64,000 nucleotides of DNA from Erythrobacter sp. YJ-T3-07 (GCF_015999305.1 NZ_JAEAGP010000001.1:3010278-3074277), one strand, 5' to 3'. Positions 25,482 through 34,894 are shown, numbered from the stretch's first letter. The notes: a model not told the origin generated them from the sequence alone. A program made the numbers and translations.

Positions 25482-26102
25482 ATGATCGCCCACCGAAGGA
25501 CTTTCGCCCTCATCGCAGCGATCGCTGCGCTACCTCTTTCAGCCTGCACGACCGCGCGCCCTGCCGGCCCGATCGAGGTGACCCGCTTCATCGCGCCCGA
25601 TTCGCGCGCGCAGCTGGGCGACACCACGCTGCGGGTGGAAACCGCGCCCGGGTCAGAAGAGCAGGGCCTCGCGATGCTGCCTTACACGCAGGCCGTCGCG
25701 CGCGAGCTGAGCACGTTCGGCTATGCCGAGAACGCGCGGCCCGCAGCGCGGCAGATCGCCAGCGTCAGCGTCGAGCGCGAGCAGCTGACCGAAGGCGGGC
25801 GGCGCAGCCCGGTCTCGGTCGGCGGCGGCGGATCGGCGGGCAGCTATGGCGGAGGCGTAGGACTGGGCGTCGGCATCAACCTGGGCGGCGGCACGGACGA
25901 GCGGGTGATCACCCGCCTCCTTGTCAGTCTTCGCGACGTGACAAGCGGGACCGTGTTGTGGGAAGGGCGCGCGCGACTCGACGCGCCGGTCGGCTCCCGT
26001 CTTGCGCAAAACGACGCAGCGGCAGCGGCTCTCGCCGAGGCGCTGTTCCGGGGCTTCCCCGGCAACAGCGGTGAAACCATCGAAGTGGAGGTCAATCCTT
26101 GA
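25482..26102 (+). CDS. DUF4136 lipoprotein
   Basis: 206-residue lipoprotein: the signal peptide ends at a lipobox (ALPLSAC), so Cys becomes the lipidated N-terminus. The DUF4136 domain is seen from [10 protein letters not shown] to the C-terminus, with a very Gly-rich loop ([20 protein letters not shown]) and the closing [18 protein letters not shown] 25482 is chosen over 25470 because AGAGG is at proper distance. The stop overlaps the TTG start of the carboxypeptidase gene. Probably outer-membrane anchored; function unknown. Confidence 0.8.
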   Translation: MIAHRRTFALIAAIAALPLSACTTARPAGPIEVTRFIAPDSRAQLGDTTLRVETAPGSEEQGLAMLPYTQAVARELSTFGYAENARPAARQIASVSVEREQLTEGGRRSPVSVGGGGSAGSYGGGVGLGVGINLGGGTDERVITRLLVSLRDVTSGTVLWEGRARLDAPVGSRLAQNDAAAAALAEALFRGFPGNSGETIEVEVNP

Positions 26103-27238
26103 GCAATATCACCATCGACACAGGCTTCGACAGCGGCAGCATCGAGGTCATGACCGTGCACCAGGCGAGCGCGATGCTGCGCCTGAAGAACGACCACCAG
26201 AGCGAATTCAAGCAGTGGTTCCACTTCCGCGTCGCCAATACCGGCGGGCGCGAGCTGGTGATCAAGATCGTCGGCCTGAACGACAGCGCCTATCCGGCGG
26301 GCTGGCCCGATTACAACGCCTGCGTCAGCGAAGACCGCGCCTTCTGGGGCCGCGCGCCCTCCACCTTCGACAAGGACGAGGAAGGCGGCACGCTGACGAT
26401 CCGCTTCACCCCGACCTGCGATCTGGTGTGGTTCGCCTATTTCGCGCCGTTCTCGATGGAGCGGCACCACGATCTGGTCGCCGAATGCGCGAGCACCGAA
26501 GGCGTGACCTACCGCAAGCTGGGCGAAACGCTCGACGGGCAGCCGCTCGACTGCCTCGAAATGGGCGAGGGCGAGACGCAGGTGTGGCTCTACGGCCGCC
26601 AGCACCCGGGTGAGAGCATGGCCGAGTGGTGGATGGAAGGCGCGCTCGAAGTGCTCGGCAATCCGGCGGATACGCTGGGCCGCGCGTTGCGCGAGAAGTG
26701 CCGGTTCCACGTCGTGCCCAACTGCAACCCCGACGGCAGCCGCCGCGGCCACCTGCGGACCAATGCCAAGGGCGTGAACCTCAACCGCGAATGGGCCGAA
26801 CCCAGCGCGGAGAATTCGCCCGAAGTGCTCGCGATCCGCAATGCGATGGACGATACCGGGGTGCATTTCGCGATGGACGTCCACGGCGACGAGGCAATCG
26901 ATGCCGTGTTCCTCGCCGGGTTCGAGGGCATCCCGAGCTGGAGTGACGAGCATGGCGAGCGGTTCTATCGCTACCAGCGCATTCTCGAACGCCGCAGCCC
27001 CGATTTCCAGACCGCCAAGGGCTATCCCAAGTCCAGTCCGGGCAAGGCCAACCTGACGATCAGCACCAACCAGGTGGCGGAACGCTATGCCGCGACCGCG
27101 ATGACGCTCGAAATGCCGTTCAAGGACAATGCCGACTATCCCGACGAACTGCAGGGATGGAGCCCCGAACGCTCCAAGCTGCTTGCCCGCGATTGCCTCG
27201 GCGCGCTGCTCGAATGGCTGGAGAGCGACGAGGGATAA
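26099..27238 (+). CDS. M14-type cytosolic carboxypeptidase
   Basis: 379-residue zinc carboxypeptidase of the AGBL/Nna1-like M14 subgroup. An N-terminal beta-rich domain (residues 1-120, [17 protein letters not shown]) precedes the catalytic domain; zinc ligands are in [13 protein letters not shown] (HxxE) and a later His in [10 protein letters not shown], substrate-binding Arg in NLNREW, and the catalytic Glu in [10 protein letters not shown]. The start is TTG at 26099, inside the TTGA overlap with the lipoprotein gene and eight bases after GTGGAGG; no better start exists. The reaction is removal of C-terminal residues from peptides or proteins. Confidence 0.88.
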   Translation: MSNITIDTGFDSGSIEVMTVHQASAMLRLKNDHQSEFKQWFHFRVANTGGRELVIKIVGLNDSAYPAGWPDYNACVSEDRAFWGRAPSTFDKDEEGGTLTIRFTPTCDLVWFAYFAPFSMERHHDLVAECASTEGVTYRKLGETLDGQPLDCLEMGEGETQVWLYGRQHPGESMAEWWMEGALEVLGNPADTLGRALREKCRFHVVPNCNPDGSRRGHLRTNAKGVNLNREWAEPSAENSPEVLAIRNAMDDTGVHFAMDVHGDEAIDAVFLAGFEGIPSWSDEHGERFYRYQRILERRSPDFQTAKGYPKSSPGKANLTISTNQVAERYAATAMTLEMPFKDNADYPDELQGWSPERSKLLARDCLGALLEWLESDEG

Positions 27239-27347
27239 GGCCAACCCTGCTCCTTCCCTCAGGGGGGAGGTTGGGTGGGGGTGTACCCCGGGCCGATGGC
27301 TGTGAGCCCCCACCCCCGTCCCCTCCCCTCGGGGAGGGGAGTTGTGG
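27239..27347. repeat. Palindromic GC-rich intergenic repeat
   Basis: Contains C/G-rich inverted segments (CTCCTTCCCTCAGGGGGGAG and CCCTCCCCTCGGGGAGGGGA) flanking a central part with GGGTGGGGGTGTACCCC. The architecture is that of an interspersed palindromic element found between convergent genes; it may also terminate both the carboxypeptidase and cdd transcripts. Confidence 0.5.
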
Positions 27348-27782
27348 TTAATCCAGATGCGCCGGGCCGAAGCCGTGCGGCAGCAGGTCCGACAGGCGCA
27401 GTTCCATCACCTCGTGCGCACCGACGCACAGGATCGCCGGGTCCGTGCCGCCCAGCTGAGCGATCTCGTTGAGCACCTGGCGGCAGCGCCCGCATGGCGT
27501 GATCGGCGCATCGCCGCCCTTGCCCTTCGGCCCGGTCACCGCGAGCCGTTCCAGCCCGCCGCGCCGCCCTTCGGCCAGCGCCTTGGCGACCGCGACCGTC
27601 TCCGCGCACAGCGACAGACCGTAGCTTGCGTTCTCGATATTGGTGCCGGTGATGATCGCCCCGTCGGCAAAGCGCAGCGCGGCGCCGACCGGATAGTCCG
27701 AATAGGGCGCATAGGCAGTCTCCGCCGCCTCGCGCGCTGCGGCAATCAGTTCGTCATCATTCACGGTCGCACCACCATCCAT
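27348..27782 (-). CDS. cdd: Cytidine deaminase
   Basis: Deaminates cytidine and deoxycytidine in pyrimidine salvage. 144 residues with the zinc site of the small tetrameric form: SLCAETVAVAKAL (Cys plus catalytic Glu) and PCGRCRQVLNE (two Cys). YAPYSDYPVGAAL and NIENASYG give substrate contacts. ATG 27782 is chosen because GAGGAG lies eight bases upstream, although it overlaps the end of the GH25-like gene by 22 bp; a GTG at 27764 is the alternative. Confidence 0.95.
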   Translation of the reverse strand: MDGGATVNDDELIAAAREAAETAYAPYSDYPVGAALRFADGAIITGTNIENASYGLSLCAETVAVAKALAEGRRGGLERLAVTGPKGKGGDAPITPCGRCRQVLNEIAQLGGTDPAILCVGAHEVMELRLSDLLPHGFGPAHLD

Positions 27783-28462
27783 TCAATCGGCTCCTCGCTT
27801 CCGGGGCCCACATAATTCTCGTTCGCGGTCCACAGCAGCCAGGGCCGCCCGCCATAATCCGGCTCGAATCGCGTACGCACCAGCCACAGGTTGCGCTCGA
27901 TCCGCGCGGCGACGCCGTGTGCGGCCTCGAACTCGCGGCTTACCTTGAGGATCGCCGGCTTGCCCGCATGGGCCTCTATCTGGTTGGCGAGGATCGTCAG
28001 TTCGCTGCGCACCTGCCCGCTGTCTACCGGATCGATGCAGTCTGCGCCGGGATCGCTCAGCTCGATCGCAGGCGGCAGCAGCGCGGGATCACGCGGGACT
28101 ATCGTGACGAAGTTGGCCGACTGCCCGTCTGCCGGGACGCACGGGTCGAATCGGTGGACCGCGCCAACCTCCAGACCCGCCTTGCGCGCGGCGACCAGCG
28201 CGCGGGTGAATTCCGCCGACCGCTCGCCATCGCCCGCGCTGGCGGACAGATAGACGAAATCGGCGCCGCTACCTTTCAGCACCTCGAAATTGACCCCCGC
28301 AATGCCGCGCGAAAGGTCCACGCCCTGTTCGGGAAACGCGCTTTCCTCGGGCCGCCAGTGGCGCAGATCCTGATAGAGCCACACGGCAACGCCCACCGGC
28401 GCGGCGATCAGCAGCACCAGCAGCGCCTTGAGCCACAGCGGGCGCTTCGTCTTGCGGGCCAT
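27761..28462 (-). CDS. GH25 (lysozyme-like) family protein, catalytic residues degenerate
   Basis: 233 residues with an N-terminal membrane anchor (WLKALLVLLIAAPVGVAVWL) and a periplasmic GH25-like barrel starting QGVDLSRGIAGVNFEVLKGS. In active GH25 enzymes an ATEG motif and a D-x-E pair carry the catalysis; here the corresponding places read YLSASAGDG and PAIELSD, so the acid residues are largely missing. It may bind peptidoglycan without cutting it. ATG 28462 has AGG nine bases before it; a GTG at 28477 is possible. The next gene upstream ends 8 bp away. Confidence 0.75.
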   Translation of the reverse strand: MARKTKRPLWLKALLVLLIAAPVGVAVWLYQDLRHWRPEESAFPEQGVDLSRGIAGVNFEVLKGSGADFVYLSASAGDGERSAEFTRALVAARKAGLEVGAVHRFDPCVPADGQSANFVTIVPRDPALLPPAIELSDPGADCIDPVDSGQVRSELTILANQIEAHAGKPAILKVSREFEAAHGVAARIERNLWLVRTRFEPDYGGRPWLLWTANENYVGPGSEEPIEWMVVRP

Positions 28463-28469
28463 TTTGCGC

Positions 28470-28952
28470 CTAGCCACGAATGTGCAGGACGCAGATCAGC
28501 GTGAACAGCCGCCGCGCAGTCGCGAAATCGGTTTCGACCTTGCCCTCCAGCCGCTCGACCAGCAGCTCGGCCGCGCGGTTGTGGACCCCGCGGCGGGCCA
28601 TGTCGATCGTCTCGATCTCTGCCGGGGTCGCCTTGCGAATCGCCTGATAATAGCTGTCGCAGATCGCGAAATAGTCGCGGATCGGGCGGCGGAAGCGCGC
28701 CAGGCCCAGCAGGATCGTCTCCAGCTCGTCCCCACTCTCGGTCGTGACATCGAGCGCGAGCCGGTCGTCGCGCACCGACAGCGCGAGATGATAGGGGCCG
28801 TGCGCCCCGCGCTGTGCCGAACGGACCGGCTTGAAGGTGTTCTCCTCGATCAGATCGAAGATCGCCACCCGCCGCTCCTGCTCGACATCGGCATTGCGCC
28901 ACAGGATCGTCGAGTCGTCGAGCGAGATGTTAGAGATGCGATAATCGGCCAT
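28470..28952 (-). CDS. UPF0262 family protein
   Basis: 160-residue cytoplasmic protein starting MADYRISNISLDDSTILWRN, with the conserved AIFDLIEENTF, GPYHLALSVRDDRL and RFRRPIRDYFAICDSYYQAI. The family is restricted to alphaproteobacteria and has no known function, which supports the taxon. It is upstream of the GH25-like gene on the same strand and divergent from dnaB. Confidence 0.92.
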   Translation of the reverse strand: MADYRISNISLDDSTILWRNADVEQERRVAIFDLIEENTFKPVRSAQRGAHGPYHLALSVRDDRLALDVTTESGDELETILLGLARFRRPIRDYFAICDSYYQAIRKATPAEIETIDMARRGVHNRAAELLVERLEGKVETDFATARRLFTLICVLHIRG

Positions 28953-29094
28953 GTCGTTACGGGTTGCCTTCGCAGACTATCGGGGCCTCGGGCAAGGCGC
29001 TTAACGCTTGTGCGCGATATTCACAGGCTGGCGATGCATTTCTCCTGACCGGATCGCTTGCGGGCCGCCGCCACCTCGCACAAGAAGCGGGGCA

Positions 29095-30636
29095 ATGTCC
29101 GATAGCAGTCTGATCCTCGATTCCGCCCCTGCCAGTTCCGCAGGCGACGCCCCCGCCACCGCCGTTGGCGAGGAAGGCCGCTCGCTGCCCTCCAACGTGG
29201 AGGCCGAAGCCGCCTTCCTGGGCGCGGTGCTGATCGACAATTCGGTCTACGAGGAACTGCCCAACCCGCTGCGGCCCGAACATTTCTTTGTCCCCGCGCA
29301 CCGCCTGATCATGGAACGCGTGCTGACCATGATGGAGCGTGGGGCAACGGCTAGCCCGGTGACGCTCAAGCCCTATTTCGATGGTAACGAGCATCTCGAA
29401 CCGCTCGGCGGGACGACCTATCTCGCGCGGCTGACCGCGGACGGGCACGGCCTGCTCGCCACCCGCCAGCTGGCCGAACAGATCTACGACCTCGCGCTGC
29501 TGCGCGAACTGGTGACGGTGGGCCGCGCGCTGGTGGGCGGCGCGCTCGACACCTCGGAAACGGTCGAGCCGCTCAGGCAGATCGAGAAGGCCGAGGCCGC
29601 GCTCTACGAGATTGCCGAGGGGACCAACATCGGCTCCGACGCGAGCACCTTCAAGGATGCCTCGATCGCCGCGCTGAAGCTGGCGCAGAAGGCGATGAAT
29701 TCGGATCGCGGCCTGTCGGGCCGCACCACCGGCCTTTCGACCATCGACGACAAGACCGCCGGCCTGCACAATTCCGACCTCGTGATCCTCGCCGGGCGTC
29801 CAGGCATGGGCAAGACCTCGCTCGCCACCAATATCGCGTTCAACACCGCCTACGAATATCTCAAGCAGATGCGCGACGGCGGGCCGGACAGCGGCGGTGC
29901 GCCGGTGGCCTTCTTCAGCCTCGAAATGAGCGCGGACCAGCTCGCCACGCGTATCCTTGCCGAACAGGCGGAGATCAGCTCGGAAAAGCTGCGTTCGGGC
30001 GATATCGGGCGCGACGAGTTCACCCGCCTTTCCGAAGCCAGCCAGCGCCTCGCGGACCTGCCGCTCTATATCGACGACACCCCCGCGCTCACCATCGATG
30101 CGCTGCGGATGCGCGCACGGCGGCTGAAGCGGAAGAACAAGATCGGCCTCGTCGTGGTCGACTACCTGCAGCTGCTGCAAGGCTCGGGCCGCGCCAACGA
30201 CAACCGCGTGAACGAGATTTCGGAGATCAGCCGTGGCCTCAAGACGATGGCGAAGGAGCTGGAGCTGCCGGTGATCGCGCTGTCGCAGCTGAGCCGTGCG
30301 GTGGAGCAGCGCGAGGACAAGAAACCGCAGCTGGCCGACCTTCGCGAATCGGGCTCGATCGAGCAGGACGCCGACATGGTGTGGTTCATCTACCGCGCCG
30401 AATATTACCACAAGGCGCAGATGCCCAACGTGCCCGACGGCTCCGAATCGCCCGACGACGCGCAGAAATACCAGGACTGGATGGAAGAGCATCAGAAGCT
30501 GGTGAACAAGGCGCTGCTGATCGTCGCCAAGCAGCGTCACGGCTCGACCGGCAACGTGCCGCTGATCTTCCAGAGCGAATACACCAAGTTCAGCTCGCCC
30601 TCCTACCGCGACTATTCGGACTTCGGCGAGGAGTAG
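29095..30636 (+). CDS. dnaB: Replicative DNA helicase DnaB
   Basis: Hexameric 5'-3' helicase of the replication fork. The 513-residue protein has the N-terminal collar domain (VEAEAAFLGAVLIDNSVYEE), a linker, and the RecA-like motor from about residue 205 with Walker A AGRPGMGKTSLAT, VAFFSLEMSADQLATR, Walker B VVVDYLQLL and ELPVIALSQLSRAVEQRED. ATG 29095 is preferred to an upstream ORF start because it matches the family N-terminus. No intein is present. Confidence 0.97.
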   Translation: MSDSSLILDSAPASSAGDAPATAVGEEGRSLPSNVEAEAAFLGAVLIDNSVYEELPNPLRPEHFFVPAHRLIMERVLTMMERGATASPVTLKPYFDGNEHLEPLGGTTYLARLTADGHGLLATRQLAEQIYDLALLRELVTVGRALVGGALDTSETVEPLRQIEKAEAALYEIAEGTNIGSDASTFKDASIAALKLAQKAMNSDRGLSGRTTGLSTIDDKTAGLHNSDLVILAGRPGMGKTSLATNIAFNTAYEYLKQMRDGGPDSGGAPVAFFSLEMSADQLATRILAEQAEISSEKLRSGDIGRDEFTRLSEASQRLADLPLYIDDTPALTIDALRMRARRLKRKNKIGLVVVDYLQLLQGSGRANDNRVNEISEISRGLKTMAKELELPVIALSQLSRAVEQREDKKPQLADLRESGSIEQDADMVWFIYRAEYYHKAQMPNVPDGSESPDDAQKYQDWMEEHQKLVNKALLIVAKQRHGSTGNVPLIFQSEYTKFSSPSYRDYSDFGEE

Positions 30637-30734
30637 GCGCGCGGGCGCCCACCGGATTCACATTGAAAATCGCGGCGCAAGCCCCTATAGGTCACTTCGA
30701 TCCCGAAATTTAAGTGCATGGAGTGCCTTCGCTT

Positions 30735-31079
30735 ATGGCGCGCGTTACCGTTGAAGATTGCGTCGACAAGATTCCCAACCGCTTCGATCTCGTGCTGCTG
30801 GCCGCAGAGCGCGCGCGCGAAATCTCGGGCGGTGCGGAAATCACGCTCGACCGCGACCGCGACAAGAACCCGGTCGTCGCGCTGCGCGAGATTGCCGAGC
30901 AGACCGTGAAGCCGAAGGACCTGCAGGAAAGCATGGTCACCAACCTGCAGAAGATCCTGCCGGACGATGATGACGAGGTGGATGAAATCGGCTCGCTCAG
31001 CCAGTCGGCCGAAGCGCTGCGCGTGACCGCGGCGACTCCGGCCCGCTCGACATCGGTCGGCGGCGACTACGAAGGCTGA
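30735..31079 (+). CDS. rpoZ: DNA-directed RNA polymerase omega subunit
   Basis: 114-residue omega subunit, which helps fold and assemble beta'. The core [28 protein letters not shown] is complete, with [12 protein letters not shown] after it; the C-terminus is acidic (DDDDEVDE) and then low in complexity. It follows dnaB by 98 bp and is closed by a strong terminator. Confidence 0.95.
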   Translation: MARVTVEDCVDKIPNRFDLVLLAAERAREISGGAEITLDRDRDKNPVVALREIAEQTVKPKDLQESMVTNLQKILPDDDDEVDEIGSLSQSAEALRVTAATPARSTSVGGDYEG

Positions 31080-31121
31080 TCTGTCTTGGGCTGATACGCG
31101 GCCCTCCCGAACAGATTGAAG

Positions 31122-31157
31122 CGGGGCGGACCTCTCCGGAGGTGCCGCCCCGTTTTT
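31122..31157 (+). terminator. Rho-independent terminator of rpoZ
   Basis: Stem CGGGGCGG..CCTC / GAGG..CCGCCCCG with a TCCG loop, followed by TTTTT. Confidence 0.9.
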
Positions 31158-31290
31158 CGTTTCGGGGCCTGTTCATCCAGACCATGCGAACCGGAGAGAA
31201 CCCCGCTTTTGCATGGGGCAAACTGCTATATGTAATGAAGCTGCAACACGGCGCGCCTCTTCACCCGCGCGCAGAAGGAGACGGGCAGGC

Positions 31291-32022
31291 ATGGCGGTCG
31301 TCGCGATCTACAGCGTGAAGGGCGGGGTCGGTAAAACCACTTTCGCCGCCAACCTGGCGTGGTGCGCGGCGACCCATTCCAGCCGCCGGACACTGCTGTG
31401 GGATCTGGATGCGGCCGGCGGCGCGGGCTTCCTGCTGGGCGTTGATCCGAAGAAGAAAAAGCTCGCGACCAGCGTGATCAGCAAGGAGATCGATCCTGCC
31501 AAGCTGATCCGCAAGACCGGCTATCCCCGGCTCGACCTGCTGCCCGCGGACGAATCGATCCGCGCGATCGACGCGCAGCTGGCCGAGATCGGCAAGAAGA
31601 ACCGGATTGCGAAGCTGACCGCCGACCTCATCAAGGATTACGACCGGCTGCTGCTCGATTGCCCGCCGGTGCTCAACGAACTCTCCAGCCAGATCGTGCG
31701 CGCCGCCGACCTCGTGATCGTGCCGATCCCGCCCTCGCCACTGTCCGCCCGCGCGCTCGAGATCGTGCGCGAGGAAGTAAGCGCGGAGGGCAAGAAGGCC
31801 CCGCCGATCATGCCGGTATTCTCGATGGTGGATCGTCGCCGCACGCTGCACCGCGATGCGATCGCGGCCTCGCCCGACTGGGCGGTGATCCCCGCGTCGA
31901 GCGCGATCGAACAATGCGCCGCGCACCAGGCCCCGGTCGGCGCCTTCGCCCCGCGCAGCCCGGGCGCGCGCGCGTTCAAGACCCTGTGGACCCGAATCGA
32001 GCGCGCGCTCGCGAAGGGTTAG
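31291..32022 (+). CDS. ParA-like (MinD/ParA family) ATPase, paralogue 1
   Basis: 243-residue deviant-Walker ATPase starting MAVVAIYSVKGGVGKTTFAA; other motifs are LLWDLDAAGGAGFLLG (A' region) and RLLLDCPPVLNELSSQI (Walker B). Such ATPases position DNA, cell-division or surface structures; the cargo is unknown, since no ParB is nearby. Its product is clearly similar to the ATPase at 36969-37901, with which it shares the motif context and the SPLSARAL / SPLAARAF segment, so the two are paralogues. AAGGAG is upstream of the ATG. Confidence 0.88.
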   Translation: MAVVAIYSVKGGVGKTTFAANLAWCAATHSSRRTLLWDLDAAGGAGFLLGVDPKKKKLATSVISKEIDPAKLIRKTGYPRLDLLPADESIRAIDAQLAEIGKKNRIAKLTADLIKDYDRLLLDCPPVLNELSSQIVRAADLVIVPIPPSPLSARALEIVREEVSAEGKKAPPIMPVFSMVDRRRTLHRDAIAASPDWAVIPASSAIEQCAAHQAPVGAFAPRSPGARAFKTLWTRIERALAKG

Positions 32023-32252
32023 TCCCCGCTTCCGCGACCGGTCTTTTCCTGCAACGCATCGATGCGCAGCGACGCATCGGCCTTGGTCAGTTCGGGATCG
32101 AACGCCTCTGGCTCGCCAGCCTCTTCCGCCAGCGTTTTCAGATAGCTGGCCTGCGCCCCGGTCATCCGCTCATCGCCGGTGGTCCAGTTTTCGGGAGCCT
32201 TCTCGGCATTCGAAGTCGGCTCGGCCTTGGGGTGCTGGGTGATCTCTTCCAC
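32019..32252 (-). CDS. DUF3072 domain protein
   Basis: 77 residues. The DUF3072 core is visible: NWTTGDERMTGAQASYLKTL, EEAGEPEAFDPELTKADAS and RIDALQEKTG. No ATG fits; the GTG at 32252 (read as MEEITQHPKAE) has AAGGAGA nine to ten bases upstream and is chosen. Ends over the stop of the convergent ParA-like gene (4-bp overlap). The family is small, cytoplasmic and uncharacterised. Confidence 0.85.
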   Translation of the reverse strand: MEEITQHPKAEPTSNAEKAPENWTTGDERMTGAQASYLKTLAEEAGEPEAFDPELTKADASLRIDALQEKTGRGSGD

Positions 32253-32357
32253 GGTACGTGTCTCCTTTCCTGTGCAACGAGCGCCGTTCTCTATACGTTC
32301 CCGCAAGTCGGGATTGCACAGGCTGGCGCTGGGGAAGAGGCACGCTATGACGGCATC

Positions 32358-33113
32358 ATGCCCGACGCCCCCCCTCCCGCAACCGAGCGAGCGCCGATGC
32401 TCGGCGGACGTTTCGCCGACCCGCTGATCCGCGCGCTGGCAGTGTTCGTCGCCGGGATGGTGCTGCTGCTCGCGCTCGACCTGGTCAGCGAACCGAGCGG
32501 CCCCGCGGGCGAGGATATCGCGATCGACCGGGCGCTGTCGGGCACCGATCACGCATTGGCCACGGTGGTTGGCGACATCGGGGAACAGACGCCCGATGCT
32601 TCGGATGCGGACAGCGCGGAACGGCGCGAGCGCGCGCAGTCGGCGGCGTTCTTCGTCGAGCAGGCGAACCTCGCGTGGCGACGCGGGGAGATCGACCAGT
32701 CTGACGCTGCCGAGCAGGATCGCGGCGCCTCCGCGCTGCTGACCTTCCTCGGCGAATTGTGGACGCTGGGCTGGCTGCTGCTGCCGCTGGGCGCGCTCTC
32801 CGCGCGGCTGACCTGCCCCGCCACGGGCATGCGCCATCCCCAATGGCCGGTAATTTTCGCGGGCGAAGCGCTGGGCGGCTCGGCCGCGTTTATCGCGCTC
32901 GCACTCGCGCTGCACCAGCTCGGCCTGCCAGCACAGTTCGTGCTTGCCCCACTGGTGAGCGCGATCGTAGTCCTCAACGCGTGGCGGCTGCGCGATCATG
33001 CGCGGCTCGACCGGGCGACCACGCTTCTGCGGCTTGCCCCGCTGCTGGTGCTGCTGACCGTGATCCTGATCGGCGCGCGGATCGTCCTCGTCAGGCTCGG
33101 CATCCTGGGCTGA
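32358..33113 (+). CDS. Integral membrane protein of unknown function
   Basis: 251 residues from ATG 32358 (MPDAPPPATERAPMLGGRFA). One N-terminal helix (ALAVFVAGMVLLLALDLV) is followed by about 75 hydrophilic residues, then four hydrophobic segments (LWTLGWLLLPLGAL, AGEALGGSAAFIALALAL, APLVSAIVVLNAW, LLVLLTVILIGARIVL). No family recognised. It is divergent from the DUF3072 gene and 75 bp upstream of the DUF3667 gene. Confidence 0.65.
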   Translation: MPDAPPPATERAPMLGGRFADPLIRALAVFVAGMVLLLALDLVSEPSGPAGEDIAIDRALSGTDHALATVVGDIGEQTPDASDADSAERRERAQSAAFFVEQANLAWRRGEIDQSDAAEQDRGASALLTFLGELWTLGWLLLPLGALSARLTCPATGMRHPQWPVIFAGEALGGSAAFIALALALHQLGLPAQFVLAPLVSAIVVLNAWRLRDHARLDRATTLLRLAPLLVLLTVILIGARIVLVRLGILG

Positions 33114-33188
33114 CGACTCCGCGTGACGGCTCGACGGGCGGCACGCGTGTGCTAGGAGCATAGGCGGACGGTAAGGGGGCAGACGGGC

Positions 33189-34292
33189 ATGAGCGATTTT
33201 CCCGAGGCAATTGGTACGGCGAGCGAGGGAGGCCTGTTCGCGCGCGCGATTTCGCGTGAGAGTGGCGGGAGCGCTCATCATGCGAAGGGGCACTTCGCCG
33301 AAACCGCCTGCCTCAATTGCGGGACAGAACTGGTCGGCCCGCACTGCCACACCTGCGGCCAGCAAGCGCACCTCCACCGCACCCTGTCCGCCGTGGGTCA
33401 TGATCTGGTCCACGGCGTGCTCCATCTCGACGGCAAGCTTTGGCACACGCTGCCCCTGCTCGCGTGGCGGCCGGGCGATCTCACCCGCCGCTATATCGCG
33501 GGCGAGCGGGCGTCTTTCGTCTCGCCGATGGCGATGTTCCTGTTCACCGTCTTCCTGATGTTTGCGGTGTTCCAGGCGATCGGCTTCACCACGCCCGCCG
33601 ATTTCGGGGGCGCGAACATGGGCAAGATCGGCGACGACCTTGGCCATGTGCGCGAAGAGCTGGTCGAGGACCGGAGCGAACGGCGCGGAGACCTCGCCCA
33701 GGCACAGGCAGGCGAGACAGACGCAACGACTATCGCGGAGATCGAGGCCGATATCGCCGAGCTCGACCAGGAAATCGCCGGCATCGACCGCGGTCGCAAA
33801 TTGATCCTCGGCGACGGAAAGGAAGCGGCGCGCGGCGGCTACACTGTCACCGGCGATACGGATGTCGCGCTGTTCAAGAAGCTCAACGAAAAGTGGCGCA
33901 AGCACCCGGAGCTGATGCTCTACAAGCTGCAGGCCAACAGCTATAAATTCTCGTGGCTGCTGATCCCGATCTCGCTGCCCTTCGTATGGCTGCTGTTTGC
34001 GTGGAGGCGCGAGTTCAAGGCCTACGACCACGCGGTCTTCGTGACCTATTCGCTGGCCTTCATGTCGCTGCTGTTCATCGCGCTTTCGATGCTGGGCAAG
34101 ATCGGCATTCCGTTCGGCTGGCTCGCGGCAGCGGGCACTTTCGGCCCGCTGCTCCACATCTACCGGCAGCTGCGCGGAACCTACGAGATCTCACGTTTCG
34201 GCGCGGCGTGGCGCACGATCGTAATGTCGTGGATGATCGTCTTCATCATCTCGATCTTCCTCTACATTCTCGTGGTGCTGGGCGCGTTCTGA
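33189..34292 (+). CDS. DUF3667 domain membrane protein
   Basis: 367 residues. A zinc-ribbon-like motif CLNCGTELVGPHCHTCGQQ (about residues 38-56) is followed by the typical DUF3667 stretch LVHGVLHLDGKLWHTLPLL and RPGDLTRRYIAGERASFVSP, then a transmembrane helix, an acidic/coiled segment with many Glu/Asp (residues 150-205), and three to four more helices. Function unknown; the family is common in Sphingomonadales. Confidence 0.88.
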   Translation: MSDFPEAIGTASEGGLFARAISRESGGSAHHAKGHFAETACLNCGTELVGPHCHTCGQQAHLHRTLSAVGHDLVHGVLHLDGKLWHTLPLLAWRPGDLTRRYIAGERASFVSPMAMFLFTVFLMFAVFQAIGFTTPADFGGANMGKIGDDLGHVREELVEDRSERRGDLAQAQAGETDATTIAEIEADIAELDQEIAGIDRGRKLILGDGKEAARGGYTVTGDTDVALFKKLNEKWRKHPELMLYKLQANSYKFSWLLIPISLPFVWLLFAWRREFKAYDHAVFVTYSLAFMSLLFIALSMLGKIGIPFGWLAAAGTFGPLLHIYRQLRGTYEISRFGAAWRTIVMSWMIVFIISIFLYILVVLGAF

Positions 34293-34412
34293 ATTCATCA
34301 ACCCCCAGCGGGCTTGCAGATGGCAAGCGTGCTGTCACGCTGGTCGATCAGCCCCTGCAACGCATGGACCCCGATCAGTACTTCGGGATAATCTGAGGCA
34401 GGGAGGAGCGGG

Positions 34413-34691
34413 TCAATCCGTCCCGTCGAGCTCGCCGTCGGTAGGCTCGGAGGTTTCGCGCTTCTCGGCCACGTCGTCGCGCACATTGGCAGCCCCTTCG
34501 CTGACCTTGTCGGCCGCAACCACGGTCGCTTCTTCCAGCTTCTCGCCGACCACTTCGGCTTTGGCGGCGGTGTCAGCGGCGGCACCTTCGGCGAAGGCCT
34601 TGCCGCTTTCCTGGGTTTCCTCGGAACAGGCGGCGAGGCCCAGCGAGGCGGCGGCAAGGGCAAGCAACAGAGCGGTATTGGGGCGGTTCAT
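34413..34691 (-). CDS. Small lipoprotein
   Basis: 92 residues with a lipobox at LAAC (ALLLALAAASLGLAAC). The mature part is Ala/Glu/Lys-rich and helical (KVSEGAANVRDDVAEK), resembling entericidin or small stress lipoproteins, but no family can be fixed. GGAGTACTT precedes the ATG. Confidence 0.7.
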   Translation of the reverse strand: MNRPNTALLLALAAASLGLAACSEETQESGKAFAEGAAADTAAKAEVVGEKLEEATVVAADKVSEGAANVRDDVAEKRETSEPTDGELDGTD

Positions 34692-34825
34692 GGCAAGTAC
34701 TCCCTGGCGTATTCGCGAATGTTAACCATCATCGGGCGAGCGGGGTTCCCGCCGCCCATGCGACCTCTAGCCCAGCAGACGCCAGGCGAGAGCAGCAAAT
34801 TTGCGAAATGCCGATGCGGGACATG

Positions 34826-34869
34826 AAAAGGCCCCCCGGGTGACTGGAGGTCCAGTCGCCCGGGAGGCC
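34826..34869 (-). terminator. Terminator-like hairpin after ftsH
   Basis: Long stem GGCC.CCCGGG.GACTGGA / TCCAGTC.CCCGGG.GGCC with small internal mismatches; AAAA at 34826-34829 is a U run on the minus-strand transcript, 26 bp after the ftsH stop. Confidence 0.8.
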
Positions 34870-34894
34870 CGAATATTAAGCCAGGTATAGGGCG

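Noticed and set aside
32019..34157. 712-codon minus-strand open frame across the ParA/DUF3667 region
   Set aside because: Only its last 77 codons (DUF3072) are real; the rest lies antisense to two clear genes, with His/Arg/Gln-rich composition typical of GC-rich shadow frames.
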